DNA from: Petasospora fabianii
Taxonomy: Eukaryota; Ascomycota; Saccharomycetes; Phaffomycetales; Wickerhamomycetaceae
DNA: 64,000 bases
Direction: 5' to 3'
Assembly: GCA_022641835.1 (NCBI GenBank)
Contig: CP048716.1
Span: 372,001 to 436,000, forward strand
Shown: piece by piece, positions 20,225 through 30,711 of the stretch
Layout: each line of letters begins with the position of its first letter
Numbering within the stretch: the first letter of the stretch is position 1
Notes under the pieces: generated by a model
The model's database searches: none
Told to the model about the DNA's origin: nothing
Seen by the model: only the letters and a program-made list of their open reading frames with translations
Program-made: the position numbers and the translations under genes

Positions 20225-20927
20225 TTACTCACGAGACTCATCTATAACCCATAGGGCGGTACCAGAGACATTACTTATAGAAGTCTCAAGTTTAACATTC
20301 TTTTCAAACTCTCTCAATGCCTCATCAATCTCAACTATATATCACGTTAGTAACTTTATAATTCTTATCACAGTATGATAGATATTACTCACTTGGCTTC
20401 AGTCCCTTATCAACCAATTGCTTTCTCAACATGGCAATATGATAAACCATCTTCATCTCCCTCTTCTGTGCAGCTCTTCGTTCATTCAACGCCATAATCT
20501 CCTTCTTCTTCCTTTGTTGATTAAAATTGTTTTGTGCAACGGCAAGTCCTTTCATATGTGCAACTCCCTGTTCAACCATCTTCTGCTCTAATAACAAACT
20601 TGTCTTGTAAGAATCCACTGCAAAATAAGTCAGAGCCAAGATAGATATCAAGATTGATACATCACGAAGTGCAGTACGTGTCGTTCCATTACCATTAGTA
20701 GTGGCACTTGAACTATCTGATGGTGGCAATGACGTTGTGGCGCGGTTGATACTTGTTGATGGTGAATGTGAAACATTATGGGAAAATAATGGTGCTGGTG
20801 TGTTTGGACTCGTTGGTGGGATATGATCAGAGAAATATGATGGTGGTTTTGTCGAATGATGACGAATCAATCTACTAATGGAGCATGATGATAATGATGA
20901 TGGGTATCGTGTTCGCATCATTAGCAT
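20225..20927 (-). CDS. Unidentified mitochondrial-type single-pass membrane protein, two exons
   Basis: Exon 1 runs 20927-20393, a 58-base intron occupies 20335-20392, and exon 2 runs 20334-20225. The donor is GTGAGT, the branch is TACTAAC and the acceptor is ATATAG. Without splicing the frame stops two codons past the donor, while splicing adds 37 residues (from IEIDEALREFEK to VIDESRE), for 214 in all. The chosen start, MLMMRTRYPSSLSSCSISRL, is a mitochondrial-type presequence; an upstream ATG at 20996 is in frame but opens a hydrophobic stretch. After a Ser/Pro/Thr-rich segment there is one membrane helix (VSILISILALTYFAV), followed by a long basic helix with heptad character. The layout resembles inner-membrane assembly factors such as Ina17/Ina22, but I cannot show homology. 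Confidence 0.75.
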
Positions 20928-21301
20928 TGCGGTTAAGGGTCTGTGTATGGGTGGTGGTGGGATCAAAATGATGGAATTGATGAGGTAGAACAACAACGAC
21001 TAGCTCTCTAAGATTGTAGCAATGGGCCTATGCCTCTTCTTGAATTATAATTGTTTGATAATTCGCTTCTTGTCTTGTGTTGACATATATCGACAGTACA
21101 CTTTTTTTGGGCGCGTCTTGTAATCCGTTAACCTCGGCTGACCTACCAACCCCGACTATATTGAAAACATCCCTAACGACTTCACATACAGTACTACATA
21201 AATACTATCCAAATTTTATATCCGTAAGAGCAGTAAATTTACATTAAAAAAGTCAACACATAACCCAATTTTTGAACAATGACGAATTAAGCATGAGTCG
21301 C
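20928..21301. other. Intergenic: promoter of the two-exon membrane-protein gene and RPL36 3' flank
   Basis: About 375 bases. The AT-rich part at 21185-21270 likely contains the RPL36 3' end. Nothing else is visible. Confidence 0.5.
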
Positions 21302-21966
21302 TTAGTGACGACGGGACTGAGCAATGATGTTGTTAACCTCCTCAACCTTAGCCTTAGCTCTCTTGAAAGTACCAAGTCTCTTCTTAGCAACCTTTCTAGC
21401 TCTCTTCTCACCAGCGTTTCTGATCAACTCCATAAGTCTTCTCTCGTATGGGGCAAGACCAGCAACCTCTCTGACGATGGAACGAACAAAAGTGGTTCTC
21501 TTGGAAGCAGCACCCTTTCTGTAAGAGATCTTTGGGATCTTCTCGAGGGACTCGACCTTTCTACCCTTGTTGAGACCAACAGCAATACCTGTGGAAAATA
21601 AGTTAGTACTCCTGATTCATACAAAATATTTCTCTTTGACTTGTGCTGTGTGATGAGAGAGTATATGTCTTGTTCTGGTCGTTGAACAATTTTGAGAAAT
21701 CTTGAATGTGCATGGGGGTTTCATAGTATCCGTATTTGATTGTGTGCCTTCAACTCTTCATATTAATCGCTATGGATGATCCTTTTGTGCTGTTCTTCTG
21801 TGCTCTTTCACTGTTCGAAATCTTCACAATCTTGAAGGCGGGCGCCTCCAAACGGTTCTCTGTGCCGTCCTTTCCAAATACAAATATGTGTCTCTCTTTG
21901 TCTCTCTATCTCTCTCATTCACACGCTGTGTCTGTTTCATCGTCACATACCAGACTTAGCGGCCAT
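21302..21966 (-). CDS. RPL36: 60S ribosomal protein eL36, two exons
   Basis: Large-subunit ribosomal protein of 100 residues, the usual family length. Exon 1 (21966-21951) encodes MAAKS plus one base. A 362-base intron follows (21950-21589), with donor GTATGT, branch TACTAAC and acceptor CCACAG. Exon 2 (21588-21302) continues [18 protein letters not shown] and ends [12 protein letters not shown] long 5' intron after a few codons is typical of yeast ribosomal protein genes, including RPL36A and RPL36B. Single copy within the window; the next gene upstream on this strand is MRPL24, as in S. cerevisiae. I looked for a box C/D snoRNA in the intron and saw none. Confidence 0.98.
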
Positions 21967-22481
21967 TTTTGATGTAGTTGTTGTGATACCGTATCCCTTC
22001 AACCTTGAACACTTGGTGTGGATGTAGACTCTTAATATTTTTCACAGAGTCCGCCAAACCCTCGCAGTCCCATCCATCAGGAAAAAATTCGCGAAAACCA
22101 CACTTAACGCCACGAGAAATTCACCTTTGAACCGGCGTTGCTATGGTGAATCGCGAATTTCTTTCGGAGTCGTGGTGTGCGGATGTAGTTGCAAAAGAGA
22201 GGGCTTCAGAGGAGCAGGCACGTGATATGGGAGAGGAAGCCCTAAGCGCGATTCTGTTATGTAGACTCCCAACCCCATACTCATACGCATTTCTCCACAA
22301 ACGTATGTCTACCAGGAACCTTATGGCCTAGTATCGCTAGTGTCAATGTTTGGATAGTATGCCGGTGTGCTACAAACAGTTAGTTGAATCGTATGCATCG
22401 TAGGAATTATGAACAGGACAATCTATGTACACTTTTTTGTTTCGGTCATGACAAACTTTGGAAAGCTGGCTGGTACTTTAA
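21967..22481. other. Intergenic: RPL36 promoter and MRPL24 3' flank
   Basis: About 515 bases. The first 200 upstream of RPL36 are GC-richer with GCGAATTT and CGCGAAAA words. The 62-codon plus-strand frame at 22143 shows no sign of being a gene. No Rap1-type site is clear by eye. Confidence 0.45.
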
Positions 22482-23255
22482 TCATAGAGCAATCTGGCTG
22501 AAGTTATAGTTCAGACTGGCAAGTTTCTCAATGATCTTTTCAGCAGGAAGGTCTCTGTTCTCATTCTGGAACTGCTTACCATCGATTTTCTCTTTCAATT
22601 CAAGCTTGTGAGCCTTCTCAGTCTCATACAACTCCTTCAACAACCTTCTTCTACCAACAACAACATCCAATGGCTTCTCTGAACCTTTAACCTGAACAGC
22701 AGGATAATAAACAGTTCCCTCTTTACCATCAGCCAGAGTCACAGACTTGACATTCTTATGCACTGGGTTCTCCAACTGAGCTCTCTTCTTCAATACTTCA
22801 TAACGCAACTTCCAACCAAATGGACCAAGCTCCTTAATTCTTGCTGACTTGTCCTTAATGACATAGTTGTCAAGACCACCTTCCTTATCAATGGTTTTCA
22901 AAACCTTAGCAGTGACATAGAAAGACAATGACTTTCCAAGAGTTTCACTCCAGATACTCTTCTTATGAGCATTTGGCTTCCAAAATCTTCTACTCTTATT
23001 GCCCATCTCGGAAATCGTATTACCAGATCTCACGAATGCACCACCATAAAGACCACGGTTACTCTTCACGAAGAAGGCAGAATCACCATATTTGTAGTCA
23101 GGTGTGGTTTGTCTGTGTGGAATGTATTTCGGTTTGGCATCACCAACTTGATACTCTGGTCTCTTGGCAACTCGACGCTTGACAACGTTCTTCCACTCTT
23201 TAGTGGCTGGAAGGGATGAGGAGAAGGCCCTCGTGAAGTTGAGGGGTTTGAACAT
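22482..23255 (-). CDS. MRPL24: Mitochondrial large-subunit ribosomal protein bL28m
   Basis: A 257-residue protein, matching S. cerevisiae Mrpl24 (258). The short basic presequence [21 protein letters not shown] is followed by the bL28 core: [50 protein letters not shown], and [20 protein letters not shown]. The C-terminal extension (from [12 protein letters not shown] on) is the fungal mitochondrial addition. MRPL24 and RPL36 are in the same order and orientation as YMR193W and YMR194W. Confidence 0.97.
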   Translation of the reverse strand: MFKPLNFTRAFSSSLPATKEWKNVVKRRVAKRPEYQVGDAKPKYIPHRQTTPDYKYGDSAFFVKSNRGLYGGAFVRSGNTISEMGNKSRRFWKPNAHKKSIWSETLGKSLSFYVTAKVLKTIDKEGGLDNYVIKDKSARIKELGPFGWKLRYEVLKKRAQLENPVHKNVKSVTLADGKEGTVYYPAVQVKGSEKPLDVVVGRRRLLKELYETEKAHKLELKEKIDGKQFQNENRDLPAEKIIEKLASLNYNFSQIAL

Positions 23256-23465
23256 TTGTCTGATGTGGGAAGGCCTCGAAACTGCGTCAGTGTTGATATT
23301 CGATGGTTCATGATGGTGGTCTTTGACTTTTCGCCGATTCGATATTTTTCAGGACGGTACGGCCACATCCGGCCATACGCGGGCTCCTTTACTATGATCC
23401 GAATGATTAAGGTGTCTCTACAAATGTGCTTCACGTTTGTTATTGAATCAAGTTCATCAAGTTCT

Positions 23466-26261
23466 TCATTTAAATAGTTTCTTACCCCAAAGTCCAGCAG
23501 CTGGATTTTTGATAGGTAATGGAGGCGATGGAGAGGCATTCTTGGCTTTCTCCGCCTCTAGCTGCGACTTGAGACTTTCAATCTCTTGCAAGAGCTCCTG
23601 TTGATACTCCTCTAGTTCTTGATTCTTGTTCATCACTTCTAAGTTGCGTGCCATTGTGTTCTTGAGATCTTCTTCTAATGCTGCTGGCACGGGGACATCT
23701 TCAGATATTGGATTTTGAAGACTCTTAACACGTTCACGGAGAATGGAGTTCTGATCCTTGAGATCCTTGTTTGCATCTTCTAATTCAGCAATTTTCATTC
23801 TTCCAGCAATCATTTCGTTTGCAATTTGCACATGCTCTCTGTTCAAGATGGTGTATTGCGCCTCAACTTTTCTGATCTCTTTCTTCATCTGGTTATTTCT
23901 CAGTCTGAGTTCCTCAATCTCCTCACGTCTCTCCTTCTCCTCACGATGGATTTCATCCCATTCATCAGTATATCTCTTCAAAGTTATTGGCAGGATCTTG
24001 ACATTAGTTGCATCCTCGACCAATTGGTCAACTTCAAACGAGTCAGCAAGGATAGATCTGGAAGCATGAGAGACTCTCGCCTCGCTATCCTGGTCCTCAT
24101 TATCTTGAGCCACAGGTATGGAAGAGTAAGCATAGAACAGTTGTTCTTTCAAGAAGCCAAGCAACTCATCAAATTTCAATGTGATCAAGATATCAGCGTT
24201 TTTCTGAACAAGAGCAACAGCAAATTTCAAAATAGACTCAATGCCCTCGGTGATAACAAGATCAAAAATTCGCAAGACAATCTCCAATGGGAACTTATAA
24301 GCAAAGAAAGTTAAGAACCACTGGCTTGCATACATACTGGACCTGATGCCTTGTCTTTGGAAGTGAGCACTCAACGCAGGCAAGTTATCCTCTAAGATCC
24401 GATCAAACTGATACATCTTCAACAACAAACCAGGCATCTCAGGCAAGAACAACTCTCTCAATCCATATCCCTTCATCAACTTGTGCAATAACGAGAACGC
24501 CTCAAGCTCATCCATGTTCATTAACAACGGCACAGCGATGAACGCCATTCCCTGTGTGTATCCAACATCTGTATCCAAATTGGAGTATGCCTTGATGACA
24601 CGATACAGTGCTTCTTTATCCACACCACTAGCACCACCAGCAAAGCTTGTGCGGTTAATATCTTTCTGAATGTTCTTATCAAAGACACAGTCTTGAGAAT
24701 GCAAGCCAGGATACGCTTCTTCAAACTCCTTAGCGTTCACGTTGGATACAAGTTGCCATACAATACCACGGATCTGGTCTGGGATACCAGCGGAGAGCAT
24801 CTTGCTGAGTTTAGATGGGTCAGATTTGACAACTGATGGATAGTCGTTCACAACTTCTGCCCAGAAGGACCAGTCAATGGCAGTAGCTTCCGGAGTTGCA
24901 TCTGCAGTGGAGGAACCAGCTGTTGTGGTGTCGTTGCCGGTCTGGTCGGCCTGGACACGATGGAATGAGGATTTAAGTGTATCGTGTGTGGAGTTGATCT
25001 GTTGACGAGTCGTGTCATCCTTGGCGGACAGCTCCTCTGTATTCTCTGTGAGACGAGAGAGGAGTAGATCATAGTTTTCGTCATAATCCAGCTTATTTGC
25101 GTCGGAGCTCAGAGATGTAGTGGAGCCACGAGATGTCGATCCAAACCAAGACAGGAAAGAGCCACGATGATGGGCCTTTTGTTTCTCTGTTAATTGTGGT
25201 GGAAGAGGTGGTGGCGGTAACTCCGCCGCTGTGAGGGCAAGTTCACCTTGAGTGACAGGTGGTGAAGAGACACGGGTTGTGGCAACGTGGTCACGAGATG
25301 GAAGTTGTGGGGGTACCGGTGTTGTAGCGACATGATCACGAGATGGTAGTGCTGGTGCCTTGTTGCTCTGAGGTGAACGTGGTGGTAGCGCAGGTTTGTC
25401 AGGTTCAGCAGGTTCAGCAGGTTTAGCTGTGTGATCTCTTGATGGAAGTGTTGGTGGTGGTGCCTTGGTGGCCAATGGCGATGTTGGCAGATTTTCATCA
25501 GCAATAGGATCTGGTGACACTTGATTCAAGTCTGATGTTGATACTGGTGCATCAGATTTAGGCTCCTCCTTGTCCGCTCCGCCATCCGCAAGCTTATCCG
25601 AGGAAGCATCAGCAAACTCATCGCCCTCATCTCCATCAGTGTACAACTTCAACATATCAAGTTTTTCCTCCAAAGACTTGTTTGAGTTCTTCAAATCATC
25701 TTCTGACACCTCAAACTGCTGAGTGGATTCACCCAATGGGTTATCAATCGTTGGTGATGGTTCGATATCGTGCTTCTCGGTCTCCTCGGCTTTCTTCTGC
25801 CCTTCTACAAGGGTTTCAGCGGTAGCAGAGTGAGTAGTCTCAGTGTCTGCAAACTTCTCCTCTGTAATCATCTTCGGAAATGAAGTTGACTCAGTGTTTT
25901 CGTGTGTCTGTAGTTCATGAATTGTATCTTCAAGATGAGAATCCGTGGCCTTTGTGGGCTGTGCTGGGTCTGTTGGCTTGGCTTCCGGGATCACAGGCTC
26001 GGACAAAGCGGCATCTTCCGGGGCCTCAGCGATGGGCTCCTCCTTGTCTGTCTGGTCCAATGCGGAAGGTGGGATCTCACTAAGGCTGTCTGTGGATGCG
26101 TTCTTTGACTTTTTCTTCTTCTTCTTGTTCTTCTTCTTCTTTGGTGACCCTGGAACCGTTGATGAGGCGCTATCCTCTACTTGCAGAGGTGGGGCGGTGC
26201 CGGTGCCGGCGGTATGTTCAACGGCGTCCTTGAAGTCGTCGTCTGTGTTGCTTTCTGCCAT
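23466..26261 (-). CDS. GYP5: Gyp5/Gyl1-type TBC-domain Rab GTPase-activating protein
   Basis: Rab GAP for Ypt1/Sec4 acting in ER-Golgi and exocytic traffic and localised to sites of polarised growth. 931 residues. The N-terminal 450 are disordered: a Lys tract (KKKKNKKKKKKSK), acidic segments and three Pro-rich LPSRDH repeats (SH3 ligands for Rvs167-type partners). The TBC domain spans about 480-700, with RGIVWQLVSN, the arginine finger in QKDINRT near residue 532 and the glutamine finger in GYTQGM near residue 569. Both catalytic residues are present, so it should be an active GAP like Gyp5 rather than an inactive one like Gyl1. A coiled coil fills about 740-900. It corresponds to both YPL249C (GYP5) and YMR192W (GYL1), which are duplicates in S. 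cerevisiae. Confidence 0.96.
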   Translation of the reverse strand: MAESNTDDDFKDAVEHTAGTGTAPPLQVEDSASSTVPGSPKKKKNKKKKKKSKNASTDSLSEIPPSALDQTDKEEPIAEAPEDAALSEPVIPEAKPTDPAQPTKATDSHLEDTIHELQTHENTESTSFPKMITEEKFADTETTHSATAETLVEGQKKAEETEKHDIEPSPTIDNPLGESTQQFEVSEDDLKNSNKSLEEKLDMLKLYTDGDEGDEFADASSDKLADGGADKEEPKSDAPVSTSDLNQVSPDPIADENLPTSPLATKAPPPTLPSRDHTAKPAEPAEPDKPALPPRSPQSNKAPALPSRDHVATTPVPPQLPSRDHVATTRVSSPPVTQGELALTAAELPPPPLPPQLTEKQKAHHRGSFLSWFGSTSRGSTTSLSSDANKLDYDENYDLLLSRLTENTEELSAKDDTTRQQINSTHDTLKSSFHRVQADQTGNDTTTAGSSTADATPEATAIDWSFWAEVVNDYPSVVKSDPSKLSKMLSAGIPDQIRGIVWQLVSNVNAKEFEEAYPGLHSQDCVFDKNIQKDINRTSFAGGASGVDKEALYRVIKAYSNLDTDVGYTQGMAFIAVPLLMNMDELEAFSLLHKLMKGYGLRELFLPEMPGLLLKMYQFDRILEDNLPALSAHFQRQGIRSSMYASQWFLTFFAYKFPLEIVLRIFDLVITEGIESILKFAVALVQKNADILITLKFDELLGFLKEQLFYAYSSIPVAQDNEDQDSEARVSHASRSILADSFEVDQLVEDATNVKILPITLKRYTDEWDEIHREEKERREEIEELRLRNNQMKKEIRKVEAQYTILNREHVQIANEMIAGRMKIAELEDANKDLKDQNSILRERVKSLQNPISEDVPVPAALEEDLKNTMARNLEVMNKNQELEEYQQELLQEIESLKSQLEAEKAKNASPSPPLPIKNPAAGLWGKKLFK

Positions 26262-26777
26262 TGCGTGTGATTTGAGGAGGTGGCGATAGAAGGCAGAGTG
26301 GACCTTTGTGTGTCGATTGGGAGTTGTGCAGAAGTTAAAAGGGCGTGTGGTGGCAACGGTGAGCGATGGGCGGGCGCATTTTCAGCGTAAACAAAAACAC
26401 GCGATGGCTGGCAACGCGTCTCAGCTAGACTCTAGACTCTAGATTCTAGACTTGTTACTGTTTCAAATCGCGGCTTTACACTGCTCGACCTGACGGTTTT
26501 AAACTGTGACTATTGCTCTTTGTATTGCATTGAGGGCTAACCTAGATGCTCTTTGACGTTTATTGAGGCCAAATGCTCATATATGATTCCGCCTCCGATT
26601 GTGATCGATCGCTGCCCATCGCTTTACGCAGGGGCGCATATCCTCACACGAGGGGGTATCTGTGGGCATCACAGCAGGTACTACTCATATACCTACAACC
26701 ACTAGATACAGTAAATAGCACATTCATTATGAGTGATTAGCACACCTTCTCTTATTTTACTCTCTTTTTCCTTTTTG
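26262..26777. other. Intergenic: GYP5 promoter
   Basis: About 515 bases. It includes an ACGCGT (MCB-like) word at 26414-26419, about 150 bases upstream of the GYP5 ATG, and short tandem CTAGACT/CTAGATT copies near 26427-26452. No gene is visible. Confidence 0.45.
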
Positions 26778-27443
26778 TCACGCGGAAGCATAGGCCTCCT
26801 GTAAAGTTACAACATCTCCAGCAAAGGTCTCTAAAACCTCCTCATCCTGCATAATCAACAAATCTATTGTCTGCTCCTCTTGTGGTACTGCACTCTTGAA
26901 CAAAACTTCAAACTGAGAGTTCATTTCACCAGTGGCATTGAACGTTTGTACCACGAGTCCATACTCACCATCCATTTCACTGATATACACCGTCTCTGCG
27001 GGGTATTGCCAACCTACATCTCTCTGCAACCACCACTTCAAAACGTCAAGCACATGTGGGTCAAGCATCGATCCATTGAGTATGGTGAGACTTAGAGCAC
27101 CGTTGGTCATACAGATGCAGCAGAGCCTAATTACATTGGAGAACCCACCACCTAGGTATCCTACTTTCTGCCAATGTTCCTTCCATGCACACTGTGGCGG
27201 CAAGATCCATTCAAGAGCAGCATTGTATTGTGTATCGAGATACGCGGTGAGACTCCAAGCTGATACATAATGGTGAATTTATGTAACGCATTGAATGAAC
27301 TTGTCAAGATCAAGGAGGGAAACCTCCTGAAAGACACACTCGTATGAGAGGGAGGCGTACGAGTACTCTGGTGGATCAGTGAGGGAGTCGTAGGCGCTGG
27401 CTGCCCAATTGGCAGACAAAATAGAAAGTGGACGTGGTGGCAT
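26778..27443 (-). CDS. Unidentified protein frame with a single in-frame TAA (possible readthrough, hidden splicing or pseudogene)
   Basis: From the ATG at 27443 (MPPRPLSILSANWAASAYDS) the frame runs 54 codons to a TAA at 27279-27281. It then continues in the same frame for another 166 codons (IHHYVSAWSLTAYLDTQYN through TLQEAYASA) before the next stop. The downstream part has no ATG near its beginning, so it cannot easily stand alone. Both parts have normal composition and look like one protein of about 220 residues. I do not recognise the family. The position between GYP5 and CMC4 corresponds roughly to where SPG5 lies in S. cerevisiae, but I see no similarity to support that. No TACTAAC or good donor exists around the TAA. 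The options are a CAA-to-TAA change or sequencing error, recent decay, or an unusual small intron. Confidence 0.5.
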
Positions 27444-27960
27444 CTGAAAAAATGATGTCAATACAAACAACAAGGAGGCAATTGATAATCTGTGGGGGAG
27501 ATGAAATGCTTATATGCCAGTTGAAGCCCTGTCTGGTGGTGTCCGGATGTCACAGATCAAGCCAAACTCGTGCCCCGACCAGCCGCCCTATAAAAAAAAA
27601 CTTTCACTCTCCGTTGTACAACCAACTACGCACTCGTGTTTTCTTCTTCTTTTTCTCCACAATGTCTTTTACATAGGCACCCAGAGTCACGGTTCGGTCC
27701 TTTTCTTCTTTGACCGTACAAGTATCCGGGCATTGCTCGGTGCTTTTCGTGCTCGCGGTAGCCTTAGAGTGATTGTGGTTGATGCTCCATCGTGGGCATT
27801 ACCTGTTTTGTCCGACTCTGGTTGTCGTGTCCTTTCTTGTGGGGGGATATCGCAGTTCTAAACGTACATGTCATATCGTTCTTGCGCTTTCTTTTTGAAT
27901 GCAAGAATATGGAAGGAAACTTGCTTTGTAAATTGTAGTGATTGTAGATTAAATGTCCCC
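27444..27960. other. Intergenic between CMC4 and the stop-containing gene
   Basis: About 517 bases. On the minus strand it ends with a pyrimidine-rich ATTTTTTCAG just before the ATG at 27443, which would look like an acceptor if there were an upstream exon; I found no convincing one. Small plus-strand frames overlap here but show no family features. Confidence 0.4.
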
Positions 27961-28267
27961 CTAGCGACGCTTGTGCACCAATTGAGCATCAAGCTGTTCC
28001 TGTTTACGTTGCTTAATTTTGAGTTCGAGCAGCGAAGGCGTTGGACAACAAGGGGATCTCGCTGATTCTCCATTATCATTGTAAAACTTTGTGCAGCATG
28101 CGTAAAGTTGGTCAATCACCTTGGTGCAACGAGATTCGTTGTAGTTCCACTGCTTGAGACAGTCTAGTAGTTGTTAGTCACTGACTTTTTGCCACCATCA
28201 ACGAGAAGGAAAGCTAAAATAACATACCTTGAATGGCACAGGCCTCTGCTTTGCACGGGTCAGACAT
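27961..28267 (-). CDS. CMC4: Cmc4, mitochondrial intermembrane-space CHCH protein, two exons
   Basis: Small Cys-rich protein of the mitochondrial intermembrane space, imported by the Mia40 disulfide relay. Exon 1 is 28267-28228 (MSDPCKAEACAIQ plus one base). The 64-base intron is 28227-28164, with donor GTATGT, branch TGACTAAC and acceptor ACTAG. Exon 2 is 28163-27961. The 80-residue product has the CHCH cysteine pattern, with DCLKQWNYNESRC, VIDQLYACCTKFYNDNG and RSPCCPTPSLLELK, very close to S. cerevisiae Cmc4 (YMR194C-B). Neither exon is found by a simple long-ORF scan. It is a neighbour of RPL36A in S. cerevisiae, which supports the block synteny. Confidence 0.95.
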
Positions 28268-30711
28268 TGTCTAATGTATTAAGGTTTGGTTGTGGAACAG
28301 AATAAAGTGTTCATACTAATGGGAGGAGACGAATGTGTGGAGAAACATCTCGATGGCCCAATGACTTTGCTCCGAGACAAGATCGCGAACTTCTAAGAGG
28401 AGCTCAGGGCTCCATGAAAGGTTGGGGCGATGGCTGAAGAAGCTTACCCGTTAGGGTAGGTTTGACGAAAAGCGATGACTTATATTCAATTATCAATGAT
28501 GATACCATGAGACGCTTGAGTAGCCCGTGGAAACATTGTTATGTCCCCAGCGCCACCGCTCCACCTCCAGTCATATAAAATGAGGTTTGGAGGAAGTACA
28601 ATCTTTATCGTCAGTGAGCGATGGATCGCGCAAATTGCCATATTGGGAACGGACTTACCCTTCCACTTTGCATATTCATCAGGCCCATAAAGTGTTAACT
28701 ATGATAACTTTGGGGCCCCACATCTTACAGTGTATTGCATAAGTGATTGTCACTGGAAGCCGTTCCGTGAACTGGGACAGTGTGGTTTTACCTCGTTCGC
28801 ATCCAAATCACACAAGAGATCACCCCTTAGATCTTCTACCCACGGTCCACCCCATGGACATACACCGGCGGGCCCCTTAATCAGCGCCTAGTTGCTCTTA
28901 TCAGTAGAGTTTATTGGATAATGTAGTGTCTGATCATTATTACACACCTTGGCAGCCACTGTGGCTTTCCCAAACCGAACTCAGACTACGGCAGATGCCA
29001 CCACTTCTAGCCTCTCTACCTCAATTGACTCACTATCTACTGACGTCTCGTCACTTGAACACTTTAATCCTCTATTGGTTTAAGTCCCTCTTATCACCTC
29101 GTGCTTCTCTTCTCTTGACCACCTCATTGGTGACAAATTAGGCCCTTTTGTAGACTCTTCAGAGAGACATGGCTCATTGCATACTATAGCTGCAGCTACT
29201 ACGAAGCGCTGAAAGTAGTAACTCTCTAACAGAGAAATCGGATCAGTGAATTGCTCAATATAGCATTACAGCTTTTCGAATTTCTACTAATAGTTTGCTA
29301 CAGTCATGACACCTCTGTCGGCATACTGAAAGATCTTCGACCTAAAATTTACACCTAGTGTATGACGGGCTCGTTATTCATCGTGTTCAGCTTTACTCTC
29401 TCTTTATAGTTCTTTTGAGGTAAAGCTCATTAACAGCTCACAAGTACCTAAGATAAAGTGAACTATGAAGTATTACATTTGGTAGCCCACATGGTGGATG
29501 TAGCCCTCTGGGGTCCCTGCATTCGAAAGAGTACGTCATGATCTTGTCCACTTCGGATACCTGTACATAAGCCACCGGATGCTTGAGCGGCGAAGAGATC
29601 ACCATGTACATCCAAGCTACTATGGGCTGACTAGTTGGATTGCAGCTGTCATATCTGCACTATTCCTTTGAGAAATACATCTAAGATCGGCCACTAAGAG
29701 TGCAGACTGAGTAAAATTAATGAAGAAAATGTTTCAAGCAACTTTGAGCCTTCATCGAACTTTGCAAGAGGATCTCCATATGTCACTAAAGCGCATAAAT
29801 GAAAACTTCTTGGCAATAAGGGCCATGTGTTTCCGCTAAGAACGTGTCATTCTCTTGATCATTCCTTCCGGCTTCCTGTGTCGTTAACGAATGATCAGTA
29901 GGTCCACACCACGTATTAATGTTGTGGTTCGGCACTTAAGGTTAAATTGATTCTCACCTGTTTTTATCAGGGAATGCTATTATCTGAGAACTCTGCATTA
30001 ACAGGTGCTTGGCGAAGCTTCCCCGGGCAGTAAGAATGATAAAGAGCTGCAAGTCACTTCTGCATCTTATAGTCTGGGGCCTGTGAAAACCTAGAGATAA
30101 AGCAAATGCTTTCCTTTCCTTTTGAAAATAGTGCACTTCTTCTCTCTCACCAAATAACACAGGTATAACGATTGTATATACCTATATTACGTATCTTCAG
30201 GTGTAGTCCTTCGTAGAATATGTTCACTTCCTTTCTGGATAAGCTGCCACTTGAGTACGCGGTGTGGAATGTGGGGATTTGCTATGAACGTGTCACAGCC
30301 TAAAAGATACCTTTTTTTGTAACTAAATGAGCATATATGGCACCCCAAAAACACGTTTAGTGCATTGAATGGTGCAAAAACTGTAGTATTTGCCGTGTGT
30401 ATTCTATGCTATCGGAGCTTTGACACCCTTGGCAGGGCGGACTTGCATACTCAGACATAAGCCGCATCTAAGGGACCAAGCATCAAGGTGCATCTTGGAG
30501 GTGATCCTTGGTCCAACTTAAGCTTATTCCTCTCTACATGAGCCGAGGGTGGCATGTTTTCAGATATCACACACTACTGTGGCCAATATGCATCAATGTT
30601 GAACTTCTGAGTGTCTCCAGCTCAAGTATAAGTACTACATGCGATCCGTTCATTTTGAATTAACAATTATGTTACTATTCCAGAATCACACTCTTCTCAA
30701 TCGCCACAACC
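28268..30711. other. 2.4-kb gene-free region upstream of the secreted-protein gene
   Basis: The second-longest stretch in the window without a supported gene. It has ordinary base composition, not strongly AT-rich. A Ser/Thr-rich frame (TADATTSSLSTSIDS) is readable around 28960-29090 but has no start and stops soon, so it may be chance or a remnant. AGTATAAGTA near 30625 could be the TATA element of the gene at 30712. No tRNA, snRNA or repeat family is recognised. Confidence 0.5.

Noticed and set aside
21589-21950. snoRNA inside the RPL36 intron
   Set aside because: No paired C (RTGATGA) and D (CTGA) boxes or H/ACA fold could be found by eye.
27260-27300. A 28-base intron (GTTACA...TATCAG) removing the in-frame TAA of the unknown gene
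   Set aside because: Too short for a spliceosomal intron, no branch site, and it breaks the downstream frame.
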